DNA of 64,000 bases, taken from NCBI RefSeq assembly GCF_014649795.1, contig NZ_BMTS01000025.1, forward strand, positions 1-64,000, given 5' to 3'. Every line of letters begins with the position of its first letter. Within the stretch, counting starts at the first letter, position 1. Both the position numbers and the translations under genes were made by a program. Below, piece by piece: positions 34,872 to 44,089 of this stretch. This DNA is from Streptomyces melanogenes (GTDB taxonomy: Bacteria; Actinomycetota; Actinomycetes; Streptomycetales; Streptomycetaceae). The notes beneath the pieces were generated by a model, which saw only the letters and a list, made by a program, of their open reading frames with translations, did no database searches and was not told the DNA's origin.

Positions 34872-36410
34872 ATGACGTTGCACTTCTCCCGTACGCACCG
34901 CGCCCTCGCCGTCTCCGTCGGCATGGCGACCATCACCGCGCTCGCGGTCCTGCCGGGCACGGCGTCGGCCATGCCGACGGGCGGCGCGGCCACCAAGGCC
35001 GCCCCGGCCGCCGCCTCGCCCTCGCTCAGCTACGTCGTCAACGTCCGCAAGGGGTACGGGCACGCGGACCGGGTCCGCAAGGCGATCGAGGCGGCCGGGG
35101 GCACGGTCGTCCAGTCCTACGACCGGATCGGCGTGATCGTCGTCCACTCCGCCGAGCCGGGCTTCGCGACGGCCATGCGGGCGGTACGGGGAGTGGAGTC
35201 GGCCGGGGCGACCCGGACCGCGCCGCTGCCCGCGCAGACGACCACCGACGTCGGCGCGCCCAAGGCGCTCACCGCCGAGGAGGTACGGGCCGCCACCGCG
35301 GGGGCCGCGGCCGGCGAGGACCCGCTGGAGCCGCTCCAGTGGGACCTGAAGGCCATCAAGGCGGACAAGGCGCACGAGAAGACCCTGGGCAGCTCCAAGG
35401 TGACCGTCGGCGTGATCGACACGGGCGTGGACGACACCCACCCGGACATCGCGCCCAACTTCGACCGCGCCAAGTCGGTGAGCTGCATCGGCGGCACGCC
35501 GGACACCAGCGACGGCGCCTGGCGGCCGTTCACCACCGGCGGCTCCCCGCACGGCACGCACGTGGCGGGCGAGATAGCCGCGGCCCGCAACGGCATCGGT
35601 GTCGCCGGGGTCGCGCCCGGCGTCAAGGTCGCCGCCATCAAGGTCTCCACCCAGGGCGGCAGCTTCTTCTACACGGAGGCCGTCGTCTGCGGCTTCATGT
35701 GGGCCGCCGACCACGGCATCGACGTGACCAACAACAGCTATTACACCGACCCCTGGTACTTCAACTGCAAGACCGACCCGGACCAGAAGGCGCTGGTCGA
35801 GGCGATCACCCGGGCCAGCCGGTACGCCGAGTCCAAGGGCACGGTGAACGTGGCGGCGGCGGGCAACGAGAGCTACGACCTCGCGGCCGACTCGATCACC
35901 GACCCGGCCAGCCCCAACGACTCCACGCCGGGCGACCGGACCGTCGACCCGCGCGAGTGCTTCGACATCCCGACCCAGCTGCCGGGGGTCGTCACGGTCG
36001 CCGCGACCGGGGCCAAGGGGCTGAAGTCCTCGTTCTCCAACTACGGCCTGGGCGTCGTCGACGTGGCGGCTCCGGGCGGCGACTCGACCGCGTACCAGCC
36101 GCCGCAGGCCCCGGCCACCAGCGGGCTGATCCTCGGCCCGGTGCCCGGCGGCAAGTGGGCCTACATGGCCGGTACGTCGATGGCGACCCCGCACGTGGTG
36201 GGCGTGGCCGCGCTCCTCAAGTCCGCGCACCCGCACGCGCCGGCCTGGAAGATCAAGGAGCTCCTGAAGGAGGACGCGGACGCGACGGCCTGCCCCGACC
36301 CGTACGACATCGACGGGGACGGGAAGGCGGACGGGGTCTGTGAGGGCGGGCGGCATCACAGCGGGTTCTATGGGGCGGGGGTTGTGAACGCGCTGCGAGC
36401 TGTCCGGTAG
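34872..36410 (+). CDS. Secreted S8 (subtilisin-like) serine protease, second of tandem pair
   Basis: A 512-residue paralog of the preceding protease with the same architecture: signal peptide (about 1-38), I9-like propeptide starting YVVNVRKGYGHADRVRK, and a catalytic domain with D183 (VIDTGVDD), H227 (SPHGTHVAGE) and S436 (GTSMATPHVVG). The ATG at 34872 follows ATGGAGATCCC. The protein is clearly related along its whole length, yet a 70-base stretch (35565-35634) is identical in DNA to 33896-33965, including wobble positions. The gene ends before a half-copy of the dispersed repeat. Confidence 0.95.
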   Translation: MTLHFSRTHRALAVSVGMATITALAVLPGTASAMPTGGAATKAAPAAASPSLSYVVNVRKGYGHADRVRKAIEAAGGTVVQSYDRIGVIVVHSAEPGFATAMRAVRGVESAGATRTAPLPAQTTTDVGAPKALTAEEVRAATAGAAAGEDPLEPLQWDLKAIKADKAHEKTLGSSKVTVGVIDTGVDDTHPDIAPNFDRAKSVSCIGGTPDTSDGAWRPFTTGGSPHGTHVAGEIAAARNGIGVAGVAPGVKVAAIKVSTQGGSFFYTEAVVCGFMWAADHGIDVTNNSYYTDPWYFNCKTDPDQKALVEAITRASRYAESKGTVNVAAAGNESYDLAADSITDPASPNDSTPGDRTVDPRECFDIPTQLPGVVTVAATGAKGLKSSFSNYGLGVVDVAAPGGDSTAYQPPQAPATSGLILGPVPGGKWAYMAGTSMATPHVVGVAALLKSAHPHAPAWKIKELLKEDADATACPDPYDIDGDGKADGVCEGGRHHSGFYGAGVVNALRAVR

Positions 36411-36429
36411 GGCTCTGCGGGGGCGCGGG

Positions 36430-36482
36430 TTCGTCTGCGGGCCGTCTGTGGCTGGTCGCGCAGCGCCCCGCGCCCCTTTGGG
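36430..36482. repeat. Dispersed palindromic element, half-copy C
   Basis: TTCGTCTGCGGGCCGT, then CTGGTCGCGCAG and CGCCCCGCGCCCC, match only the left half of the full elements at 7313, 17184 and 54665. It lies between the convergent second protease gene and the alcohol dehydrogenase gene. Confidence 0.65.
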
Positions 36483-36485
36483 ACG

Positions 36486-37529
36486 CTACGGCTTGATCAG
36501 GACCTTCAGGGCCGTGCGGTCGTCCATCGCCTTGTAGCCGCCGGGGACGCCGTCGATGCCCACCGTCAGGTCGAAGACCGGGGACGGGTCGACCGCGCCG
36601 GACAGGACGTCCGGGAGCAGCTCGGGGATGTAGGCGCGGACCGGGGCCACGCCGCCGCGCAGGGCGATGTTGCGGTCGAACATGACGCTGAGGTCGAGGC
36701 CGGTGCCGCTGCCGTGCGGGACGCCGACGTAACCGATGGAGCCGCCGTCGCGGGTGATCTCGACGGCGGTGCGCATCGACTGCTCGGTGCCGACCGCCTC
36801 GATGACCGCGTGCGCGCCCTGGCCCCGGGTCAGCTCGCGCACCGCGTCCACGGCGGCCTCGCCGCGCTCGGCGACGACGTCCGTGGCGCCGAAGGTGCGC
36901 GCGATGTCGGTGCGGACCTGGTGGCGGCCGAGCGCGATGATCCGCTCGGCGCCGAGCCGCTTGGCCGCCAGGACGCCGCAGAGGCCGACGGCCCCGTCGC
37001 CGACGACGGCGACCGTGGAGCCGCGCTTCACGCCCGCGCCGACGGCCGCGTGGTGGCCCGTGCCGAGCACGTCGGAGAGGGCCAGCAGGGCGGTGAGCAG
37101 GTGGTCGTCGGAGGCCGCGGCGGCGGGCAGCTTGACCAGCGTGCCGTCGGCGAACGGCACCCGGACCGCCTCGCCCTGGCCGCCGTCGGAGCCCACCGAG
37201 CCCCAGAACCCGCCCTGCGGGCAGGACGTCTGGAGCCCCTCGGCGCAGTACTCGCAGCTGCCGTCGGACCAGACGAAGGGCGCGACCACGAGGTCCCCGG
37301 CCCGGAACCCGTTCACCTCGGCGCCCGCCTCCTCGACCACGCCGAGGAACTCGTGCCCGATGCGCTGCCCGGGCTCCCGCGCGGACTCGCCGCGGTAGGC
37401 CCACAGGTCGCTTCCGCAGATACAGGCCCGCAGCACCCGCACGACCGCGTCGGTGGGGAACCGGACCTCGGGGTCGGGCACGTCCTCCACCCGGATGTCG
37501 TGGGGGGCGTGGATGACGGTGGCGCGCAT
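36486..37529 (-). CDS. Zinc-dependent alcohol dehydrogenase family protein
   Basis: A 347-residue MDR-superfamily oxidoreductase. Catalytic zinc ligands C38 (CICGSDLW), H59 and E60 (RIGHEFLG). The structural zinc loop has only three of the usual four cysteines (C92, C95, C103; the third is Gly). The NAD(P) fold is GDGAVGLCGVLAAKRLGA. It resembles threonine/sorbitol-dehydrogenase-like proteins of the YhdH/Tdh group; the substrate is unknown. The minus-strand start at 37529 faces the NACHT gene across 181 bases. Confidence 0.9.
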   Translation of the reverse strand: MRATVIHAPHDIRVEDVPDPEVRFPTDAVVRVLRACICGSDLWAYRGESAREPGQRIGHEFLGVVEEAGAEVNGFRAGDLVVAPFVWSDGSCEYCAEGLQTSCPQGGFWGSVGSDGGQGEAVRVPFADGTLVKLPAAAASDDHLLTALLALSDVLGTGHHAAVGAGVKRGSTVAVVGDGAVGLCGVLAAKRLGAERIIALGRHQVRTDIARTFGATDVVAERGEAAVDAVRELTRGQGAHAVIEAVGTEQSMRTAVEITRDGGSIGYVGVPHGSGTGLDLSVMFDRNIALRGGVAPVRAYIPELLPDVLSGAVDPSPVFDLTVGIDGVPGGYKAMDDRTALKVLIKP

Positions 37530-37710
37530 GGGGCAGGTCCTTGCTGGTCAGTGGGGGTGCGTACGGAATCCGGCCGTACGGGGAGTCCGTCTCTCACCGT
37601 ACGCCTGTGCCAGGAGTGCCTGCGCGTCGAGGACCGTGGGCATCACCCGGATGTCGGCAGGGGCACCGGCGTAGGATTCCCTCCTCCGGGCCCAGGGGAG
37701 GTCAACTGCC

Positions 37711-40700
37711 GTGTCAGGCATGGAAGTCGCGCTCTTACGGCTGGCCGGCACGGTGGTCTCCACCGTCGCCAAAGCGCTCCTGAGCCCGAAGCCCGGCGCG
37801 GGCCTGGTGTCCGCGCCCGTCCGCCCGCTGCCGAGGCCCGCCCCGCCGGAGCGGCTGGCGAAGGTGCTCGGGCGGCGGCTCGCGGGCTCGTACGGCTCGC
37901 TGCCGGAGCACGAGCGGACGGCGGCGGCCGACGCCGTGGCGGACGCGTTCGCGGCGGCGGGCGAGCTCACGCCGGAGTACCTGTTCTCGCTGGACCTGGA
38001 GCCCGAGCGGCTGCGCGCCGCGCTCCGCCGCCCGCACCCCGGCCCGGGCGAGGCCCTGCACGAGGAGCTCCTCGGCCTCTGCTGCGCCCATGTGGTGGAG
38101 CAGCTGACCGCGCACCCCGCGTTCGCCGCCCGGGCGGCGGTGGAGCAGGTGCGGGCGGCGGGGCGGACGTACGGGCTGATGGCGGACGTACGCGACCGGC
38201 TCGGCCCGCGCCCGGAGGCGGCCGCGCTGAGCTTCGAGGAGCGGTATGCGGCCTATGTCACCGAGACGCACGGGCGGCTCGAACTGTTCGGGCTGACGCT
38301 GGGGCGCTCGCGCGGCGAGTGGGCACTGGACACGGCCTACATCAGCCTCGCGGTGAGCGGCGAGCGCGGGGACTTCGGCCCGGCCCGGGGCGACCAGGTC
38401 GCGGTCAAGGCCGAGCAGGCGCTCGCGGGCGCCGACCGCGTGGTGCTGCGGGGGCCCGCGGGCTCCGGCAAGAGCACGCTGCTGCAGTGGCTGGCCCTCA
38501 ACGCCGCCCGGCGCACCTTCACCGGGGAGCTGGCGGACTGGAACCGCTGCGTCCCCTTCGTGCTGCGGCTGCGCGCCTTCACCCAGGCCGACGCGCTGCC
38601 GCTGCCCGACGAGTTCCTGCGGGCGGGCGGGGTGCCGCTGCACGGGGCGGCACCCGGCGGATGGGGGGAGCAGATCCTCTCCGGCGGACGGGCGCTGGTC
38701 CTGGTGGACGGCGTGGACGAGGTTCCGCCGCGGCTGCGCCACCGCACCGAGACCTGGCTGAAGTCGCTGATCGCCGCCTTCCCCAACGCCCGGTACGTCG
38801 TCACCACCCGCCCCTCCGCCGTCCCCGTGGACTGGCTCTCCCGGCAGGGCTTCGCGGCCCACACACTGCTGCCGATGGAACGGGACGACATCCGCGGGTT
38901 CATCGGGCACTGGCACGACGCGGCCCGGGGCGAGTGTCTGAGCGACGCGGAGCGCCTACGGCTGGCGACGTACGAGACCTCCCTGCGGCAGGCCGTCGGC
39001 AGCCGCCGCGACCTGGGGCGGCTCGCCACCAACCCGCTGATGTGCGCCCTGCTGTGCGCGCTCAACCGGGACCGCCGGATGCAGCTGCCGCGCGCCAGGA
39101 AGGAGCTGTACGACGCGGCCCTGGACATGCTGCTCGTACGGCGGGACACGGAACGCGAGATCGCGGGCGTGGAGGGGGTCGAGCTCACCCGCGAGGAGCA
39201 GACCGCGCTCCTCCAGCGGCTCGCCTACTGGCTGATCCGCAACGCCCAGGTGGAGGCCGAGCAGGGCGAGGCCCTGGAGATGATCGCCGACTGGCTCACC
39301 GCGATGCCCCAGGTGCGCGGCACCGCGGAGCAGGTCTTCGCCCATCTCCTGATCCGCAGCGGCCTGCTGCGCGAACCCGCCCCCGGGACCGTGGGTTTCG
39401 TGCACCGCACCTTCCAGGACTACCTGGGCGCGAAGGCGGCGGTGGAGTCCCGGGACTTCGGCGTCCTGGCGTCCAACGCGCACGACGACACGTGGGACGA
39501 CGTCGTCCAGATGGCGGTCGGCCACGCGCGCGCGGACGAACGCGCCCGGCTGCTCAAGCAGTTGCTCCGCCGGGCCGACCGCGCCCCGAAGCTGCGGCAC
39601 CGGCTGGTGCTCCTCGCGGCAGCCTGCCTTGAGCACGCCCCCGAGCTCGACCCGGCGATCCGTGAGTCGGTCCAGACCCGGACACGTGAGCTGCTGCCGC
39701 CTCGGAGCCTGGACGACGCGGAGAAACTGGCGAAGGTGGGCGAGCTGGTCCTTGAGCTGCTGCCGGGGCCGGAGGGGTTGGATGAGTACGAGGCGGGGGC
39801 GGTGGTGCGGGCGGCTGCGGCGATCAGGGGGGATGCGGCCTTTGAGGTGATATCGCGGTTTCGGGGGGATGGGCGGGGGCACGTGGCCGACCAGATCTCG
39901 GCTGCCTGGGGGGCCTTCGATACTGAGGAGTACGCGCGGGAGGTATTGGCGGAAGGGGCATGGGCCGAGGCCTTCTTGACCGCCACGACTCACGAGCAGG
40001 TGAACGCCCTGCGACTGGTGCCCCAGGCCCGTCTCGTTCAGTTGACGGGCAGCCACTCGGACCTCACCCCCGTGACCGAAGTACGGGACGCGGAATACGT
40101 CTTCCTCTACGGCAACATGGACCTGACGGACCTCACCCCGCTGGCTTCCCTCGCTCAGCTCAAGCGGATCGGCCTGAACCGGTGTTCGGCATTGCGGGAC
40201 CTGACCCCGATCGCCCATCCCGGCCTTGAGCGCATCTCCCTCTACCTGCTCGATCCGGAACTCTCGCTGGAGCCGCTGCGGGAGGCGACCGGCCTCAAGG
40301 GCGCCTTCATCGGTCACCCCGCGCTCATCGAGAGCGTCGCTGAACTGCCCCTGGGCCCCCTGCTGACCTCGCTGGTGCTTCAGCGCCAGATCCGATACGC
40401 AAGTCTCGACGGGATCGAACGCTGGCCACTCCTGACCGATCTGGCGCTCGCCGGACAGGCGCAACTGCGAGACCTCTGCCAAAGGCCCGACCTCCTCGGC
40501 CGTCTCACGTACCTGGGCCTCCACGAGCTGAAGTCCCTCGATCTGTCCGTGCTGGCGGGCGCCGCCCGGCTCCAAAGGTTGTTCCTGTACGACTGTGAAC
40601 TGCCCAATGGGTTGGTCGCCTTACGCGAACTACCCCAGTTGACCGCAGTGCACCTCTCCAGGTCGACGACAGCCGGAGTCCCACTCGATCTTCTCCCCCT

Positions 40701-40806
40701 GACGGACCTGTCCGCACTGACCATCACCGTGCCCGACGACACGCCCCTGATCAGTGCGGATCAAATCCCTCCAGAACGCCTAAAAAGATTCCGCACCCGC
40801 CCCTGA
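37711..40806 (+). CDS. NACHT NTPase with C-terminal leucine-rich repeats (bacterial NLR-like)
   Basis: A 1031-residue STAND ATPase. The N-terminal helical region (about 1-190) looks like the NACHT N-terminal helical (NNH) type. The NACHT core has Walker A GPAGSGKSTLL (about 248-258), Walker B ALVLVDGVDEVP (about 329-340), a sensor-like TTRPSA and the winged-helix part LATNPLMCALLCALNRD. A helical middle follows, then a C-terminal LRR-like region (about 790-1020) of Leu-rich units such as LTPLASLAQLKRIGLNRC. Bacterial NACHT proteins of this layout include anti-phage sensors; others have developmental roles. The GTG at 37711 has GGGGAGG upstream. No effector gene or partner is adjacent. Codon style loosens in the last third. 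Confidence 0.9.
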   Translation: MSGMEVALLRLAGTVVSTVAKALLSPKPGAGLVSAPVRPLPRPAPPERLAKVLGRRLAGSYGSLPEHERTAAADAVADAFAAAGELTPEYLFSLDLEPERLRAALRRPHPGPGEALHEELLGLCCAHVVEQLTAHPAFAARAAVEQVRAAGRTYGLMADVRDRLGPRPEAAALSFEERYAAYVTETHGRLELFGLTLGRSRGEWALDTAYISLAVSGERGDFGPARGDQVAVKAEQALAGADRVVLRGPAGSGKSTLLQWLALNAARRTFTGELADWNRCVPFVLRLRAFTQADALPLPDEFLRAGGVPLHGAAPGGWGEQILSGGRALVLVDGVDEVPPRLRHRTETWLKSLIAAFPNARYVVTTRPSAVPVDWLSRQGFAAHTLLPMERDDIRGFIGHWHDAARGECLSDAERLRLATYETSLRQAVGSRRDLGRLATNPLMCALLCALNRDRRMQLPRARKELYDAALDMLLVRRDTEREIAGVEGVELTREEQTALLQRLAYWLIRNAQVEAEQGEALEMIADWLTAMPQVRGTAEQVFAHLLIRSGLLREPAPGTVGFVHRTFQDYLGAKAAVESRDFGVLASNAHDDTWDDVVQMAVGHARADERARLLKQLLRRADRAPKLRHRLVLLAAACLEHAPELDPAIRESVQTRTRELLPPRSLDDAEKLAKVGELVLELLPGPEGLDEYEAGAVVRAAAAIRGDAAFEVISRFRGDGRGHVADQISAAWGAFDTEEYAREVLAEGAWAEAFLTATTHEQVNALRLVPQARLVQLTGSHSDLTPVTEVRDAEYVFLYGNMDLTDLTPLASLAQLKRIGLNRCSALRDLTPIAHPGLERISLYLLDPELSLEPLREATGLKGAFIGHPALIESVAELPLGPLLTSLVLQRQIRYASLDGIERWPLLTDLALAGQAQLRDLCQRPDLLGRLTYLGLHELKSLDLSVLAGAARLQRLFLYDCELPNGLVALRELPQLTAVHLSRSTTAGVPLDLLPLTDLSALTITVPDDTPLISADQIPPERLKRFRTRP

Positions 40807-40809
40807 CCC

Positions 40810-41532
40810 TCAAACCCCCGCCGCCCCCAACAGCGACCCCGCCAGATACGTCACCCCCATCGCCACCGCACCCCCCGCCACGTTCCGCAGCACCGCCGCC
40901 CCCACCGGCGCCGAGCCAAGCCGCGCGCTCCCCCAGCCCGTCAGGGCCAGGGCGGCCAGGACCGAGCCGACCGTCACGTACAGGCGGACCGAGGACGGCG
41001 GTAGCACGATCGCCAGCAGGGGGAGCAGGGCGCCGGCCGTGAAGGCCAGGAAGCTGGCGCCCGCCGCGTGCCAGGGGTTGGCCAGCTCGTCGGGGTCGAT
41101 GCCGAGCTCCACGCGCGCGTGGGCGCGCAGCGCGTCGCGGTCGGTGAGCTGCCGCGCGGCCTCGCGCGCCACCTCGGCGCTGAGGCCGCGGTCCTCCAGC
41201 AGCCCGCTCAGCTCCTCCAGTTCGGCCTCCGGCTCCTCGCGCAGCTCGCGCCGCTCCTGCGCCAGGGCGGCCTTCTCGGAGTCGCGCTGGGTCGACACGG
41301 AGACGTACTCGCCCGCCGCCATCGACATCGAACCGGCGAGCAGCCCGGCGAGGCCCGCCGTCAGCAGGGCGGAGCGGTCGTCCGTGGCGCCCGCCACGCC
41401 GACGACGAGGCCCGCCGTGGACACGATGCCGTCGTTGGCGCCGAGGACCGCCGCCCGCAGCCAGTTCAGGCGCGTGCCGAGGGCCCCCTGGTGGGCCTCG
41501 TCGTGACCCTCGGCCGTCTCCGCTTCCGTCAT
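40810..41532 (-). CDS. VIT1/CCC1-family metal transporter
   Basis: A 240-residue membrane protein of the vacuolar iron/manganese transporter family. The first helix pair has LRAAVLGANDGIVSTAGLVVGVAGA and SMAAGEYVSVSTQRDSE, both typical. A Glu-rich cytosolic helical insert (about 85-150) binds metal in relatives. Three more helices follow. Family members export or store Fe2+ or Mn2+. Its stop faces the NACHT gene stop only four bases away. The ATG at 41532 has no strong ribosome site. Confidence 0.9.
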   Translation of the reverse strand: MTEAETAEGHDEAHQGALGTRLNWLRAAVLGANDGIVSTAGLVVGVAGATDDRSALLTAGLAGLLAGSMSMAAGEYVSVSTQRDSEKAALAQERRELREEPEAELEELSGLLEDRGLSAEVAREAARQLTDRDALRAHARVELGIDPDELANPWHAAGASFLAFTAGALLPLLAIVLPPSSVRLYVTVGSVLAALALTGWGSARLGSAPVGAAVLRNVAGGAVAMGVTYLAGSLLGAAGV

Positions 41533-41557
41533 GCGGCGAAGGGTCTCACCCGCCGCC

Positions 41558-42787
41558 TCACCACACCCGTACCGACCCACCCAGGGCGAACGCCGGGCTC
41601 GTCGCGTCCGCGGGGATGTCGTGCAAGGGCTGGGCGATCTCCTCGACCGTCGGGCCCACCTTCGCCGCGATCGTGTCCAGGAACGGCAGGTCGAAGCCGT
41701 ACACCCGGGCCGCGTTGCCCCCGGTCATCCGCGCCACCTCCTCCCTGGGCAGGCCCGCGTACGCGATCCGCAGGCCCTCGCGGGAGTACGGGGTGGTGCC
41801 CTCGTCGTGCGGGTAGTCGCTGCCCCACATGATCTTGTCGAGGCCGATCCGGTCGCGCAGCGGCACCTCGTGGGGGCGCATGAAGCTGGCGCCCACATAG
41901 CAGTTGTCGCGCCAGACCGCGCTCGGGCCCTTGCCCATCGACTCGGCCAGGCCCGCGCCGAACCTGGACTCCGCCGTCACCGCCCGGGTCGCCGCCGACA
42001 CCAGTCGCTCGTGGTAGTAGTCGAGCATCTCGATCACGCCGGGGATCCAGCCCGAGCCCTGCTCGGTGAGGATCAGCTTCAGCGACGGGTGGCGGCGGAA
42101 CGCTCCGCCGAAGATCAGGTGCCACAGGGCCCGGTGCGAGAACCACGTCGTCTCCACCATGAACACGGCCCGCGCGGCCGGTTCCTCGCCGAGCGGCGGC
42201 GAGGCGGAGCCGCCGTGGTGGTTGACGGGGACGTCGAGGTCGGCGCAGGCCGCCCAGATCGGGTCGTAGGCGGCCGAGTACAGCTCGGGGACGCCCGAGC
42301 CGGGCGGGGCGCCCGGGAGCAGGATGCCGCCGGTCAGGCCCGCCTCCTTGGTCCGGTGGATCTCGGCCACCGCCGCGTCCACATCGCCCAGCAGGATCTG
42401 CGCCACCCCCGCCCTGCGGCCCGGCACCAGCCCGCAGAAGTCCGCCAGCCACCGGTTGTGGGCCCGCAGGCCCGCCCAGCGCTGGTCGAGCTCCTCGCGG
42501 GTCGGCGCGGGCGCCATCAGGGAGGCCGAGGGGAAGAACGGCGGGATGGTGTTGGGGAACACCACCTCCGCGACGATCCCGTCCGCCTCCAGCTCGGCCA
42601 CCCGCCGCTCGGAGTTCCAGTTGCGGTCGGCGGTGTCGGCGAGCAGGTCCTCGTGCGGGTTGACGTAGGTGGCGGCCCAGGCGTCGAAGTCGTCGTGGTG
42701 GCGCTTCTCCAGGTACGGCTTGTAGTCGAGGAGGTCGGCGCCCGCGTGGCAGTCGGCCGAGATCACGGTGTACCGGTCGGCCGTCAT
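41558..42787 (-). CDS. Amidohydrolase family protein (ACMSD-like), last-but-one copy
   Basis: A 409-residue metal-dependent TIM-barrel enzyme of the COG2159 amidohydrolase/decarboxylase group. Metal motif SADCHAG (10-16, D12/H14), later VNHHGG and the final metal Asp in MWGSDYPHDEG. Relatives hydrolyse or decarboxylate aromatic-ring fragments. It is the last gene of a leftward four-gene cassette and overlaps the upstream paralog by ATGA. Substrate unknown. Confidence 0.9.
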   Translation of the reverse strand: MTADRYTVISADCHAGADLLDYKPYLEKRHHDDFDAWAATYVNPHEDLLADTADRNWNSERRVAELEADGIVAEVVFPNTIPPFFPSASLMAPAPTREELDQRWAGLRAHNRWLADFCGLVPGRRAGVAQILLGDVDAAVAEIHRTKEAGLTGGILLPGAPPGSGVPELYSAAYDPIWAACADLDVPVNHHGGSASPPLGEEPAARAVFMVETTWFSHRALWHLIFGGAFRRHPSLKLILTEQGSGWIPGVIEMLDYYHERLVSAATRAVTAESRFGAGLAESMGKGPSAVWRDNCYVGASFMRPHEVPLRDRIGLDKIMWGSDYPHDEGTTPYSREGLRIAYAGLPREEVARMTGGNAARVYGFDLPFLDTIAAKVGPTVEEIAQPLHDIPADATSPAFALGGSVRVW

Positions 42788-44079
42788 GACGCCGCCCCCA
42801 GGACCGGGAAGTCGTGGTCGGTCAGCCAGTGCCGGCCCACCTCGCGCGAGCGCGCCCAGGACGCCTCGACCGCCGACTGGTCCCCGCTCTGGCCGAGTTC
42901 GGCCGGGGTCGGGCCGATGCGCCGGGCCAGCGGGGCCAGTTTCGCGGTGTCAAAGCCGAAGACCTCGGCCGCCGCGAGCCCCAGCATCCGGCGCGTCTCC
43001 GCCACCGGGATGTCGTGGAAGGTCTTGCGCAGCCACTCGCGGGTGTGCGGCCAGGTGCCCTCCGGGTGCGGGAAGTCGGAGCCCCACAGGATGTTGTCGA
43101 CGCCGATCTCGTAGCGCTGGGCCAGCTCGCGCCGTTTGGTGTTGGTGGCGCAGATGAACACCTGGCGGTCCAGGTACTCGCTCGGCGGGCGCTTCAGCTC
43201 GGCGAACGGCGAGAGCTTCTTGCCGCCGTGCGCGCCCAGGTACAGCCGGTCCATGAACCACAGCAGGTTCGGCAGCCACCAGCAGCCCGACTCCGCGACC
43301 CCGAAGCGCAGTCCCGGGTGGCGCTCGAAGACGCCGGACCAGAGCAGGAACCACAGCGGCCGGGCGGGCCACCAGGTGACCTCGCTGACGTAGATGCCGA
43401 GGTGGTCGCCGTACTCGTGGCGGGGCGCCGCCCCCGAGTGGGTGACGACCGGCATCCCGGTCTCGGCGGCTGCCGCCCAGACGGGGTCGTAACGGCGGTC
43501 GTGGTACGGGGCCTTGTCCACCCACATCGAGGGGATCATCAGCGCGCCGAGCCCGGACTCCTTGGCCCGGTGGACCTCCGCGACCACGCGCGCGACGTCG
43601 CCCGTCACCGGCAGCAGGGCGACCCCGCAGTGCCGCTCGGGATTCTGGCCCACGAACTCGGCGAGCCACCGGTTGTGCGCCTGCGCGCCCGCCATCCCGA
43701 GCTCGGGGTCCTGGTCGCCGGAGAGGCCGAGGCCCACCCCGAAGGGCGCGGCGGTCCGGCTGTCGACGGCGTCCGCGTCGGGGAAGACGACCTCGGCGGC
43801 CACCCCGTCCCCGTCGAGCTCCTTGAGCCTGCGGGCGGCGTCCCAACCGCCCTTCAGGCCCTCCTCGTTGTCGGCGAACCACTTGTCCGCGAAGGCCTCG
43901 TTGCGCACGCCCAGCCGGGTCATCTCCTCGCGGCGGCGGTCGCGCCCGTCGAGGAAGCCGTCGAAGTCGCGGTGGAAGCGGGAGTCGAGATAGGGCCGGT
44001 ACCGCTCGGTGGGGAGCCCGGCGTGGCAGTCGGAGGAGATGATCAGGTACGGGTCGTTCTGCACATCGTTCTGCGGCAT
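42784..44079 (-). CDS. Amidohydrolase family protein (ACMSD-like), first copy
   Basis: A 431-residue paralog of the downstream gene. Metal motif SSDCHAG (15-21), then VVTHSGAAPRHEYGDH, EVTWWPARPLWFLLWSGVFERHP and LWGSDFPHPEG. Having two related COG2159 enzymes translationally coupled suggests a heteromeric enzyme or two successive steps. It begins ten bases after the SDR gene ends. Confidence 0.9.
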   Translation of the reverse strand: MPQNDVQNDPYLIISSDCHAGLPTERYRPYLDSRFHRDFDGFLDGRDRRREEMTRLGVRNEAFADKWFADNEEGLKGGWDAARRLKELDGDGVAAEVVFPDADAVDSRTAAPFGVGLGLSGDQDPELGMAGAQAHNRWLAEFVGQNPERHCGVALLPVTGDVARVVAEVHRAKESGLGALMIPSMWVDKAPYHDRRYDPVWAAAAETGMPVVTHSGAAPRHEYGDHLGIYVSEVTWWPARPLWFLLWSGVFERHPGLRFGVAESGCWWLPNLLWFMDRLYLGAHGGKKLSPFAELKRPPSEYLDRQVFICATNTKRRELAQRYEIGVDNILWGSDFPHPEGTWPHTREWLRKTFHDIPVAETRRMLGLAAAEVFGFDTAKLAPLARRIGPTPAELGQSGDQSAVEASWARSREVGRHWLTDHDFPVLGAAS

Positions 44080-44089
44080 GGCGGATCCC

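Noticed and set aside
36714..39632. A 972-codon open frame crossing the alcohol dehydrogenase and NACHT genes
   Set aside because: It spans two real genes on different strands and has low-complexity Ala/Gly/Arg sequence, typical of a shadow frame.
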